Source: Gammaproteobacteria bacterium
GTDB lineage: Bacteria; Pseudomonadota; Gammaproteobacteria; Steroidobacterales; Steroidobacteraceae
Length of the DNA stretch: 35,218 nt
Reading direction: 5' to 3'
Assembly: GCA_027452045.1 (NCBI GenBank)
Contig: DAIDHH010000001.1
Location: forward strand, 1-35,218
Shown: in pieces, positions 15,391 through 22,993 of the stretch
Numbering within the stretch: the first letter of the stretch is position 1
How the letters are laid out: every line of letters starts with the position of its first letter
Position numbers and translations under genes: made by a program
Notes under the pieces: generated by a model
Databases searched by the model: none
Told to the model about the DNA's origin: nothing
Seen by the model: the letters and a program-made list of their open reading frames with translations, nothing else

Positions 15391-17747
15391 TCGGGATCGG
15401 CCTCCTGCGGCAGCTCGCGTGCCAGGACCGCGGCAAAGAGGAGCGCGAGCAGCGCCCCCGGGGCGACGGTGCGGCCGAGGTCGGCGAGCACCGGCACCGA
15501 GGAGAAGGCGAGCACCCCGAACCCGAGCACGGTCGCGGCGTTGGCGATGAGGAGCGAGGCGAGGGTGAGCGCGGGCCGCCCGGAGGGACGGTCGAAGAAG
15601 AGCGCATAGTTCGATCCCACGGCCACGATGAGCAGCATGCCGATGACGTGCAGCAGCGTGAGCCGCGCCCCGAGCGCGCTGAAACCGGCCGCCACCGCGA
15701 GCACGGCGAGAAGCAAGGGGAGCACCACACGGGCCACGCGCAGCGGGGAGCGGAGCGAGACGAGCAGCAGCACCACGATGGCCGCGAGCCCCGCCAGAGA
15801 GAATCTCACCGCCTCGGCGAGGTAGGTTGCATAGAGGGCATCCGCCTCGCCCTTGAGGTCAAACACCGTGACCCGGGCGGGAGCGGCCACCGAGAGCGCG
15901 GCGCGAACCCGGGCGATGTCTATCCCGAACGAGTGGGCGCCTGAGGTTGGCGCATCGAGCGGCAGCAGCGCACGCCACTCAGTACCTTGTTGCGTGAGCA
16001 GCGCATCCACCACTGAAGCGAACGAAGTGCCCTCGAGGTCTTTGTGCGTCAGCAGCGGCGCCGTGCGCTCGGCCTCGACATCCGCGAGGAAGGGGGTGAG
16101 CTTCGAGGCATCGAGCGGCATACCGGCGAGCGCCTTCCTCAGCCTGCGGCGCAGCACATCGGGAGGCGGCAGGCTTGCCTGGCGCTTGCGCTGCAGGGCG
16201 CGGCTCGGCAGATAGCGCGCGGGACTCTCGTACCCGGAGAGGACGTGGCGTCGCATGAGGTCCTTCAGCTCATCCCCCGCCTCCTCGGCGCCGCGCAAGG
16301 CGGCCTGCCGATCCGGTGCGGACACGACGACGAGGTAGCGCACATCGGGCGCCCTGAGATCCGCCCGCAGCCTCGCATCGAGACGCTGGGCGGGAAGGGG
16401 GATGGGACTCAACGCCGCGAGCTCGCGGTTCCAGAGACGATCGCGATGCACATAGAGGACTGCCACCGACAATACCGCGACCAGCGCGAGGCCGATCCGG
16501 GCGAGCGGGGCCCTCCTGAGCACGCGTAGTGCCGCGTGTCCGAGGGGTGTCAGATCGCGGATCGCGAAGCGCGCGGGCAGAAGGCGCGGCAGCACGAAGC
16601 GCGTCACGAGCCCTGCCGCCAGTACCCCCGCGAGGGAATAGAGCCCGAGTTGGGCCAGTCCGGGGAAACTCGACGGCAGGAGCGAGGCGAAGCCGAACAC
16701 CGAGGTCAACATGCCGAGCCGCACGGTCGGCCATACGGTGCGCCGCCAGTGAGCATCCGGATCCTGCGGGCCGCCTGCGCGGGACTGCACGAAAAGATAG
16801 ATGGAGTAATCGACCGCCTCGCCGATGAGTGTCACCCCGAAGCCGAGCGTCACCCCTTGCACCACCCCGAAGTGCAACGCCACGGCCGCTACGCCCGCAA
16901 GCGCCCCCGAGGCCACCGGCACCAGGCCGAGCACGAGCGCCGGGAGCGAGCGGTAGGCGAGGAGCAACAGACAGAATATGAGACCGCCGCTCACGAGCGA
17001 CAGGCGCATGACCGAGCGTACGATGTTGCGGCGCGCCGCCACCGCGAACACACCCGGCCCGGTGAGCTCGAGCCTCGCGCGGGTCCTGAGTTGTGCCTCG
17101 CAGGCACGGAACGCGCGATGGAGGGTCTCGACGGCCCGCTCCTGAGCGTCCGTATCGGATCCGGCCGCGCGGGTGCGTGCGAGCAGCAGCGCAAGGTGGC
17201 CCTGGGGAGAGACCCACACGCCGTGGTCCGTACGCGGGGGGCGGTTGTGGCTCAAGTCCCCGAGCAGGCTCGCCATCTCGCCCGTCGGATCGCTCGGCAG
17301 CAGGGACTGCGCGAGCAGGCCCACGGGCGAGGCAAGCAGGTCCAGGGAGCTGCCGATCGCCGCGTGGAGCCCCGCGACGGTGAAGCGCTGCGGGGTGACC
17401 GAGGTGCTGAGGAGGTAGCGGTGAGCGAAGAGAAACGCCTCGTCGCGGCGCGCCGTGGCGGCCGCGCCGTTCTCCACCGAGACGAAGTCCGGGTCGGTGC
17501 GCAGTCGATCCCGTAGCTCACGCGAGAGGCGCGCACGGATATCCGCCGTCGAACCGCCGATCGCGACGATGATCATCCTCGATGCCACCCCGTGTCGCAG
17601 CTGCTCGACGAGCAGTCGTTGCGATGCGGTGGGCGCGCGGGGCAGGAAGGCCGAGAGATCCGCGGAGTAGCGGGCGCGGGCGACGACGAGCGCGGCGAGC
17701 GCAGCGAGCACCGCCCACACCCAAACCGCGGCCGCCGGGCGTTTCAT
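15387..17747 (-). CDS. MMPL/RND-family exporter of the aryl polyene cluster (ApeM-like)
   Basis: 786 residues with the duplicated MMPL architecture. One helix near residues 8-24 is followed by a periplasmic domain, a block of about five helices (about 250-400), another helix, a second periplasmic domain and a final five-helix block (about 630-780). Segments such as GFGVTLIGEAVDYSIYLFV and the matching late VAVGSNYALFFDRP carry the Asp residues expected in the proton-coupling helices. Related proteins in all known aryl polyene clusters are thought to move the lipid-linked polyene across the inner membrane. It overlaps the LolA-like gene upstream (ATGA) and the deacetylase downstream. Confidence 0.9.
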   Translation of the reverse strand: MKRPAAAVWVWAVLAALAALVVARARYSADLSAFLPRAPTASQRLLVEQLRHGVASRMIIVAIGGSTADIRARLSRELRDRLRTDPDFVSVENGAAATARRDEAFLFAHRYLLSTSVTPQRFTVAGLHAAIGSSLDLLASPVGLLAQSLLPSDPTGEMASLLGDLSHNRPPRTDHGVWVSPQGHLALLLARTRAAGSDTDAQERAVETLHRAFRACEAQLRTRARLELTGPGVFAVAARRNIVRSVMRLSLVSGGLIFCLLLLAYRSLPALVLGLVPVASGALAGVAAVALHFGVVQGVTLGFGVTLIGEAVDYSIYLFVQSRAGGPQDPDAHWRRTVWPTVRLGMLTSVFGFASLLPSSFPGLAQLGLYSLAGVLAAGLVTRFVLPRLLPARFAIRDLTPLGHAALRVLRRAPLARIGLALVAVLSVAVLYVHRDRLWNRELAALSPIPLPAQRLDARLRADLRAPDVRYLVVVSAPDRQAALRGAEEAGDELKDLMRRHVLSGYESPARYLPSRALQRKRQASLPPPDVLRRRLRKALAGMPLDASKLTPFLADVEAERTAPLLTHKDLEGTSFASVVDALLTQQGTEWRALLPLDAPTSGAHSFGIDIARVRAALSVAAPARVTVFDLKGEADALYATYLAEAVRFSLAGLAAIVVLLLVSLRSPLRVARVVLPLLLAVLAVAAGFSALGARLTLLHVIGMLLIVAVGSNYALFFDRPSGRPALTLASLLIANAATVLGFGVLAFSSVPVLADLGRTVAPGALLALLFAAVLARELPQEADPE

Positions 17748-18343
17748 CGGGTGGCCGGCGGCGGACCCAGGGTCATCCGCGAGTGATCGCCGTTGGTCTG
17801 AAAGATCCGCACCGTGCGGATGTCATCGCGAGCACCCTGGATGAGGATGAGGAGAAGCGGGCTGCGGTGTTGATCGAGCGGCCGCAGCGTCAGCGTCCAT
17901 TGCGCCAGGCTCCCCGCGAACCTCACCTTGAAGAGCCGCTCGAGCGCCGTGCGATTTCCCGAGAGCGTGTCGGCGATGGCATCCACGTAGGGGGCAACTC
18001 GCTGATAGTCATGAAGGTCGAGCCGGTAGGTGCGATCACCGTGTTTGACGGTGAGCTCGCCGTGATCGAGGATCAGCGAGCTCGGGTGGGGCTCGAGGGT
18101 GCGCTTCTCGAGGTGATCCGGGGCGTCGTAGATCATGACGCCCGAGCTGACCAGGGGCCGGCTCAGCACGGCGAGCGTATCGCGCTCGACGAATGTGACT
18201 TCGCCGTGCCTGCGCTGCGCGAGAAGCCTCATGAGGCGATCCAACGGCGTGCCGGGAGGCGTGGCCGCAGCGGCTGTCTGCCAGAGTGCCCCCAGGCACA
18301 GAATCCAGATCCAGCGCGTGCTTGCGGCATCGGAGCGCGACAT
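17744..18343 (-). CDS. LolA-like outer-membrane lipoprotein carrier family protein
   Basis: 199 residues from the ATG at 18343. An N-terminal signal peptide (basic MSRSDAASTRW, hydrophobic WILCLGALWQTAAA, Ala-rich cleavage site near residue 27) leads to a periplasmic domain. A segment like LAQRRHGEVTFVERDTLAVL and alternating beta strands resemble the open-barrel LolA fold used in aryl polyene clusters to shuttle the hydrophobic product. The frame is open further upstream, but the signal peptide supports this start. The start is only 1 nt from one arm of a 17-bp inverted repeat (18345-18430). It is coupled to the exporter by an ATGA overlap. Confidence 0.82.
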   Translation of the reverse strand: MSRSDAASTRWIWILCLGALWQTAAAATPPGTPLDRLMRLLAQRRHGEVTFVERDTLAVLSRPLVSSGVMIYDAPDHLEKRTLEPHPSSLILDHGELTVKHGDRTYRLDLHDYQRVAPYVDAIADTLSGNRTALERLFKVRFAGSLAQWTLTLRPLDQHRSPLLLILIQGARDDIRTVRIFQTNGDHSRMTLGPPPATR

Positions 18344-18344
18344 G

Positions 18345-18430
18345 GAGCGGATTTTCCCGGGACTCCGCAAGTACGTCCCTGTAGGCTCGCGCCTCGGCTC
18401 CTGCCTCGGAGCGCCCGGGAAAATCCGCTC
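18345..18430. repeat. 17-bp inverted repeat with 52-nt spacer upstream of the LolA-like gene
   Basis: Positions 18345-18361 and 18414-18430 are perfect reverse complements (17 bp, one arm beginning GAGCGGATTTTCCCGGG). Minor pairing continues inside (CTCC/GGAG). The element fills most of the 136-bp gap between the HtrB-like acyltransferase and the LolA-like gene, the largest gap inside this operon. It occupies the place where the ribosome-binding site should be. It could be a leader hairpin, a REP-like/MITE-like repeat or an attenuator. No transposase is nearby. Confidence 0.8.
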
Positions 18431-18479
18431 GGCTGCCGCGCTCCTACCTGGCATGTTCACGCCTGCCGGCCCATCCGGG

Positions 18480-19400
18480 TTACTCACGCGCCCAGAATTC
18501 GAAGAAGTTGAACCAGTTGTCGGGGTGCTCGCGGCAGTAGTGCTCGAGGCGTCCGGCATAGCGGGCGATGGCCGCGCGGATGGCCGCTTCGCGCTCGGAG
18601 CGAGTCACCGTCGTGAAGTCCGCTAGCGGCTCGAACACGACCCGGTAGCGATTGCCTCCGAGGTAGAGCCCCAGCATGAGAAACGTCGGGCGGCCGAGGA
18701 GCGCGGCGATCCGCCAGGGACCGGTCGGAAAGCGCGCCGCGCCCCCGAGGAAGGTCACGGTCTCGGTGCGCTCCTCTCCCGGGGTGCGATCGGCGAGCAT
18801 TCCGACGAAAGCCCCTTCGGCGAGCAAATCCTGCACCTTCAGCATGGCGAGGGGGTTGTCGCTGAGCGTCACGACGTCGGCGGTGGCGGCGGGATTGATG
18901 GCCGTCAGGGCGGCGTTGATTTTGTGAGCGTTGTGCTCGTACATCATCATGACGACGCGCGTGACCGGGCGGCGCCAGCCGATGGCGCGTGTGGCCTCGA
19001 AGCTCCCGAGGTGGGCTCCGAGGAGGAAGGCGCCGCCCCCGGCACGCAAGTGCTCGCGCATCTCCTCCTCCCCCACCACCTCGAAGTCGAACAGATCGAA
19101 ACGGCCGTTGAGCAGATATACCCGATCGTGGATGGTGGTGGCGAAGCTCATCACCTGGCGGAAGCGCTCCGAGGCGCGTGGCCGGCGGCCCAACACCCGG
19201 CGCAGGTAGTCGAGCGAGGCGCGCCTCGCCCGGGGGGCGAAGAGAAAGAAATACGTGGCGATGAGGTAGAGCACCGTGCGCCCGGCGCGCCGTCCCATGC
19301 GTTTCGAGAACAGGGCCATCAGGCGCAGCAGCAGCAGGCTCCCGCGCTCGCGGCGGCGCGACCATCCGCTGTCTGAATGCCAGGCCGCCGTCTCAGTCAC
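18480..19400 (-). CDS. HtrB/LpxL-type lysophospholipid acyltransferase of the polyene cluster
   Basis: 306 residues. The GTG at 19400 overlaps the dehydratase stop by 8 nt and has GGAG about 7 nt upstream. One membrane anchor (about residues 41-55) leads to an acyltransferase domain with H130-x4-E135 in GAHLGSFEATR, the catalytic dyad of the lipid A late acyltransferase family. The later MLADRTPG and ARFPTGPWRIA runs are also family-like. In aryl polyene clusters such enzymes are thought to transfer the polyene acyl group from ACP to a lipid or sugar acceptor. This is one of two acyltransferases here; the other is the PlsC type at 22191-22988. Confidence 0.88.
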   Translation of the reverse strand: MTETAAWHSDSGWSRRRERGSLLLLRLMALFSKRMGRRAGRTVLYLIATYFFLFAPRARRASLDYLRRVLGRRPRASERFRQVMSFATTIHDRVYLLNGRFDLFDFEVVGEEEMREHLRAGGGAFLLGAHLGSFEATRAIGWRRPVTRVVMMMYEHNAHKINAALTAINPAATADVVTLSDNPLAMLKVQDLLAEGAFVGMLADRTPGEERTETVTFLGGAARFPTGPWRIAALLGRPTFLMLGLYLGGNRYRVVFEPLADFTTVTRSEREAAIRAAIARYAGRLEHYCREHPDNWFNFFEFWARE

Positions 19401-19689
19401 CGTCCAGCTCCGTCAGGGTTCCGGCCGCGACGGGCCGGCCTGCATCGGTGATGGTGAAGCGCAACGCGCCCGAGGCCGTGCGCTCATAGTCGAGCAGGAG
19501 CGTCGGGCGTTGCGAAACCGTCCCGAGGAACTTCACCGAGGCGATGCGCCAGCGCCCGGAGGCCCCCGAGGCGGCTTCGATGGCATGGAGCGCCTCATCG
19601 AGCAGCACCACGCCGGGGAGGAGCGGCTCGCCCGGGAAGTGCCCTTCCAGGGAAGGATGCGGCGAGGCCAGAGGGAGGGGCTGCTTCAT
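19393..19689 (-). CDS. FabZ-like 3-hydroxyacyl-ACP dehydratase (ApeI-like)
   Basis: A 98-residue single hotdog protein. The segment EGHFPGEPLLPGVVLLDE (15-32) is the FabZ/FabA active-site helix, with catalytic His17 and an acidic residue on the following helix. At 98 residues it is shorter than FabZ (about 150), as expected for ApeI. It would dehydrate 3-hydroxyacyl intermediates together with the ApeP-like protein (12056-12559). It overlaps the ligase gene upstream (ATGA) and the acyltransferase gene downstream, consistent with a tightly coupled polycistronic message. Confidence 0.88.
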   Translation of the reverse strand: MKQPLPLASPHPSLEGHFPGEPLLPGVVLLDEALHAIEAASGASGRWRIASVKFLGTVSQRPTLLLDYERTASGALRFTITDAGRPVAAGTLTELDGD

Positions 19690-21023
19690 GCGCGGCGCAG
19701 GTGCGGGCCGCTCAGGAGCGCCTGCAGTGCCTGCCGGGGGAGCTTGCCCGTGCTGTTGCGCGGCAGCCGCTCGAGCATGATGAGCGGTCGCGGCAGGAAT
19801 ACCGGATCGATGCGCCGGCGCAGCTCTTCCACGATGCGCGCAGCATCGAGTGTGGGCGCCACCACGGCCGCCGCGACGCGCGTGACCCCGAAGGCATCCG
19901 CAGTGGACTCCCCGGGGAAGAAGAACGCTCCATCGAGCACGCCCTCGATGCTGAAGAGCTGGTGTGTCAGGTAGGCGAGGGAGCTGCGCTTGCCGGCGAT
20001 GTTGACCAGGTCGGCGAGCCGGCCCTGAAGGCGGAAGTGCCCGGCATCGGTGGGCTCGACCTCATCGCAGAGCGCGGTCGGCTGCTCGAGATGCCCGCCG
20101 CGCACCCAGGCCCGGCCGTCCTCGAGGGCGAGCCGCACGTGAGGCCAGAGCCGCCACTCGAGCTCCCCGGCCGTGCGCCGCGTCGCGAGCTGGCCGGTCT
20201 CGGTCGAGCCGTAGATCTCCAGGAGCCGAGCCTGGAATCGCACCTCGCTCTCGTGCGCGAGCTCTTGTGCAAGGGGCGCGGTGGCCGAGATGATGAGATC
20301 TGCCTGCGGCACATCCCTCTGCGAAGCGAGGAGCGCGCGCAGGTGAATGGGCGTCGTGACGAGTGCCCGCGGGCGCGCAGTCGCCTCGAGCAACGCGCAG
20401 ATGTCGGCGGGGTAGAACGGGTGTTCCGCGCACACTCTCCCGCCACTCAACATCGGCAGGAGCACGCTCGACTCGAACCCATACATGTGTTGCGGCGGCA
20501 CGGTTGCGAGCACCGCGTGAGGACGATCGAGGCCGAGCCGCGCGGCCCCGTCGAGCACGCAGCGCGCGAGCCGACCCCAGGTCTTGCGATGCGGCATCGG
20601 GATGCCGGTCGAGCCGGAGGTGAAGACGTAGGCCACCACCGAGTCCGCGGCGATCTCCGGCACCCGCCACGGGCAGGCGGGACCCTCGGGTCGAGCGGCG
20701 AAGTCCGGATAGCGCATCCGTGGCAGCTCGATGTCGCAGTCGCCATCGGTGAGGCAGAAGACATCCGGGGCGAAGGCCGCGAGGTGGCGTACGACCTCGG
20801 GGGTGTGGGTGGGGGGCAGCAGGCTCACCCTGCCCGAGCGCACGCTGGCGGCGAAGCCCACCATGAAGCGGTAGCGATCCGCGCAGACGTTGATGACGTG
20901 CCGGCCGGGAGGGAAGGCGTCGGCGAGCTGCTCGACGTCGGCGAGGAACTGCGCCGCCGGGATCGCCACGCCGGCTCGGTACGCCACCACCGCCTCGGGC
21001 ACGGGGTGCGAGAACAGCGGCAA
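19686..21023 (-). CDS. Aryl-ACP ligase / acyl-AMP synthetase (ApeH-like)
   Basis: 445-residue adenylate-forming enzyme. The phosphate-binding loop FTSGSTG is at 134-140, with YGSTETG in the middle, NIAGKRSS in the hinge and the C-terminal catalytic Lys427 in NSTGKLPR. It would activate 3- or 4-hydroxybenzoate (from the chorismatase) with ATP and load it onto the ACP encoded just upstream, starting polyene synthesis. No ATG is available near the 5' end: the TTG at 21023 is used here, 12 nt after the ACP stop, and a GTG a few codons on is an alternative. Length is short for the family (about 450-550) but the catalytic motifs are complete. Confidence 0.88.
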   Translation of the reverse strand: MPLFSHPVPEAVVAYRAGVAIPAAQFLADVEQLADAFPPGRHVINVCADRYRFMVGFAASVRSGRVSLLPPTHTPEVVRHLAAFAPDVFCLTDGDCDIELPRMRYPDFAARPEGPACPWRVPEIAADSVVAYVFTSGSTGIPMPHRKTWGRLARCVLDGAARLGLDRPHAVLATVPPQHMYGFESSVLLPMLSGGRVCAEHPFYPADICALLEATARPRALVTTPIHLRALLASQRDVPQADLIISATAPLAQELAHESEVRFQARLLEIYGSTETGQLATRRTAGELEWRLWPHVRLALEDGRAWVRGGHLEQPTALCDEVEPTDAGHFRLQGRLADLVNIAGKRSSLAYLTHQLFSIEGVLDGAFFFPGESTADAFGVTRVAAAVVAPTLDAARIVEELRRRIDPVFLPRPLIMLERLPRNSTGKLPRQALQALLSGPHLRRA

Positions 21024-21035
21024 CTTGACCAGAGG

Positions 21036-21338
21036 CTATTTCGTCCTATGGGCGGCGATGTACTCGGCGAGGTGGCGCAGCGAGCGGAAGGTCTGCGCGT
21101 TCTCGGCATCGTCGGCGCGCAGCTGCACGCCGTATTGCTTGGAGACCACGAGGGCGATCTCCAGGATATCGATCGAATCGAGGCCCAGGCCCTCCCCGTA
21201 GAGGCGCGCGTCCGGGTCGATCTGGCTCGCCGGCAGCTCGAGGTTCAAGGCTCCGACGATGAGCTCGGCGAGCTCCAGGACCAGGCGGGCCTCGGGCTCT
21301 ATCGGGTGCACGGTGGGGGCAAGTTCGGACATCGACAT
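21036..21338 (-). CDS. Acyl carrier protein of the polyene cluster
   Basis: 100 residues, acidic and helical, with the phosphopantetheine attachment Ser55 in the GLGLDSIDILEIAL segment (50-63). It carries the aryl starter and the growing polyene as thioesters. It is the only ACP in the cluster; enterobacterial aryl polyene clusters usually carry two. The ATG at 21338 is followed by a second ATG two codons later, and neither has a good Shine-Dalgarno. It stands first after an 82-bp gap containing a good sigma-70 promoter, so it probably heads a second transcription unit. Confidence 0.93.
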   Translation of the reverse strand: MSMSELAPTVHPIEPEARLVLELAELIVGALNLELPASQIDPDARLYGEGLGLDSIDILEIALVVSKQYGVQLRADDAENAQTFRSLRHLAEYIAAHRTK

Positions 21339-21375
21339 TGATAAATCTTATCGTTTTGGGACCCTTCGAGCGCAA

Positions 21376-21402
21376 ATTATATGTCGAGGCCCGAGGCGGC
21401 AA
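21376..21402 (-). promoter_or_regulatory. Probable internal sigma-70 promoter before the ACP gene
   Basis: Reading the minus strand, TTGCCG (21402-21397) and a perfect TATAAT (21381-21376) are separated by 15 nt in an AT-rich pocket of otherwise GC-rich DNA, about 38 nt before the ACP start. The short spacing is suboptimal. A small inverted repeat, GATAA-GAT-TTATC, sits between promoter and ATG and could be an operator. Confidence 0.5.
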
Positions 21403-21420
21403 GCGTGACGTGCGACCGCT

Positions 21421-22194
21421 TCAGCGGCCGTTCAGCCGCCGGGCCCGGCGACGGGCCACGAGCACCGGCAGGCGTGCCAAGAAGCCGACAAACAGGCGCA
21501 CGTGCATGCGGACGAGCAACAAGTTGTCGCGTCCGTAGCGAAAATGCGACACCCCGCCCTGGGCGGGGCTGAAGTAGCGGATGGGTGCGGGCAGGTTCAC
21601 CACCGGTACCCCGCCCCAGGCGAGGCGCACCACCGCCTCCACGTCGAAATCGAACCGCCGCATGGCGCGGCGGGCGAGCATCTCGCGCGCCACGGGTGCG
21701 ATGGGGTAGACCCTGAAGCCGCAGAGCGAGTCGTGAATGCCCGTCCAGAGAGTCTCGAGATTGGCCCACCAGTTGGAGATGCGCCGCCCCTTGACGCGCA
21801 CCGCCGGGGCGCTCGAGTCGAAGACCGGATCGCCGAGGATCATGGCCTCGGGGCGGGACAGCGAGGCTTGCATGAAAGCGGGGATGCGCTCGGCGGGGTG
21901 CTGGCCGTCGGAGTCCATCGTGAGCGCGTGCGTATAGCCGCGCCGCAGCGCCTCGATGAAGCCCTCGAGGAGCGCCGCTCCCTTGCCGCCATTTTTCGCT
22001 CGCACGAGCACGGTCAGTCCGGGATCCTCCCGGGCCAGGGCCTCGAGCACCTCGCCCGTGCCGTCCGTGCTGCCATCCACCACCACCCAGACCGGCGTCC
22101 AGTGCGCGCGCGCGGCGCGCACGGTCTCGAAGACCTTCTCGCCGGGGTTGTAGCTGGGAATCAGCACCAGGTGGGTGCTCGAGGGGGTGCTCAA
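21421..22194 (-). CDS. Family 2 glycosyltransferase of the polyene cluster
   Basis: 257 residues from a TTG at 22194 that overlaps the upstream stop (TTGA) and has AAGGA about 8 nt upstream. A GTG at 22236 is the alternative. GT2 motifs are LIPSYNPGEK (11-20), VVVDGSTDGT (37-46) and the metal-binding DSD (94-96) in TMDSDGQHP, followed by a hydrophobic C-terminal patch. It resembles the glycosyltransferase part of ApeJ-like proteins, which put a sugar on the polyene lipid. Here the GT2 and the acyltransferase are separate genes, coupled by overlap, whereas ApeJ is reported as a fusion of both. Confidence 0.88.
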   Translation of the reverse strand: MSTPSSTHLVLIPSYNPGEKVFETVRAARAHWTPVWVVVDGSTDGTGEVLEALAREDPGLTVLVRAKNGGKGAALLEGFIEALRRGYTHALTMDSDGQHPAERIPAFMQASLSRPEAMILGDPVFDSSAPAVRVKGRRISNWWANLETLWTGIHDSLCGFRVYPIAPVAREMLARRAMRRFDFDVEAVVRLAWGGVPVVNLPAPIRYFSPAQGGVSHFRYGRDNLLLVRMHVRLFVGFLARLPVLVARRRARRLNGR

Positions 22195-22988
22195 GGGCAG
22201 TCCTTGCGGTCGGGCCGGGCGATCTTGCCAGAGCACTCATCGCCGAGCCAGGCGCGCTGCGGGGCATCGGCGAGCTGTGCGCGGTACTCGCTCTCGAGCG
22301 CGTGCAGGCAGTCGCTCCCCTCGCCGGGCGGGTCGAGACGCCTTCCGAGCCGCGCGCGATAGAAGATCGGGAGCCGGGGGGCTTTCCAGATCGGCCAGCG
22401 CTTGCTGAGGTAGGGCGAGTCGGTCTCGATGAGCACCACCTGGATGGGCACGCCGGCGTGGCGGGCGATGACCGCGACGCCCCCGGTCAGGGGGTTCACG
22501 GGGGAGAGGCGCGTGCGCGTGCCCTCGGGAAAGAGGAGCACGGAGGCGCCCCGGCGAAGCTCGGCAATGGCATCCTTCACCATGCGTCGCGGCGGGTCGG
22601 AGCGGATGAAGCCCGCGAGGCGTGCACCGGCGCCGAGGAAGACATTGCCGAGGAGCGCGGGCTTCAAGATGCAGGCGAGGTCCGGGTGGCGCGTGAGCAG
22701 CAGGATCGCATCGGCGGCGCTCGGGTGATTGGGCGCGAGAATGAGCGCCGGCCCGCCGCGCAGCGCATCGAGGGCGGTGAGCTCGAGCCGGTAGGCCCCG
22801 GTCAGGGTGAGAAGGCGCGAGAAGAGCCGAAAGCCCGCCATCATGCTCTGGCGCGCCCCGGCGCGACGCCAGCGCGCCGGCAGCGGCGGCAGCAACACCA
22901 GCGCGAGCACCGTCCACACGAGAATCAACACGGCGAGCGTGGCGAGCAGGCCGTAGGTGAGGAGGTAATCCCGCGCGCGGCGCAACAC
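22191..22988 (-). CDS. 1-acyl-glycerol-3-phosphate acyltransferase-like (PlsC family)
   Basis: 265 residues from a GTG at 22988, 6 nt after the chorismatase stop; no better start is available. One or two membrane helices (about 10-34) come before the catalytic H88-x4-D93 (NHPSAAD) and FPEGTR (153-158), which binds the phosphate of the acceptor. PlsC-like proteins in aryl polyene clusters are thought to attach acyl groups to the lipid part of the final conjugate. It is coupled to the GT2 gene downstream. The tail after about residue 240 is charged and low in complexity. Confidence 0.87.
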   Translation of the reverse strand: MLRRARDYLLTYGLLATLAVLILVWTVLALVLLPPLPARWRRAGARQSMMAGFRLFSRLLTLTGAYRLELTALDALRGGPALILAPNHPSAADAILLLTRHPDLACILKPALLGNVFLGAGARLAGFIRSDPPRRMVKDAIAELRRGASVLLFPEGTRTRLSPVNPLTGGVAVIARHAGVPIQVVLIETDSPYLSKRWPIWKAPRLPIFYRARLGRRLDPPGEGSDCLHALESEYRAQLADAPQRAWLGDECSGKIARPDRKDCP

Positions 22989-22993
22989 GCGGC

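Noticed and set aside
18344-18559. Upstream extension of the LolA-like protein
   Set aside because: The frame stays open through the inverted repeat, but the extension has low-complexity sequence and would bury the clear signal peptide.
19701-21341. Long plus-strand frame opposite the ligase and ACP genes
   Set aside because: Covers two genes with clear catalytic motifs on the other strand and has no motifs of its own.
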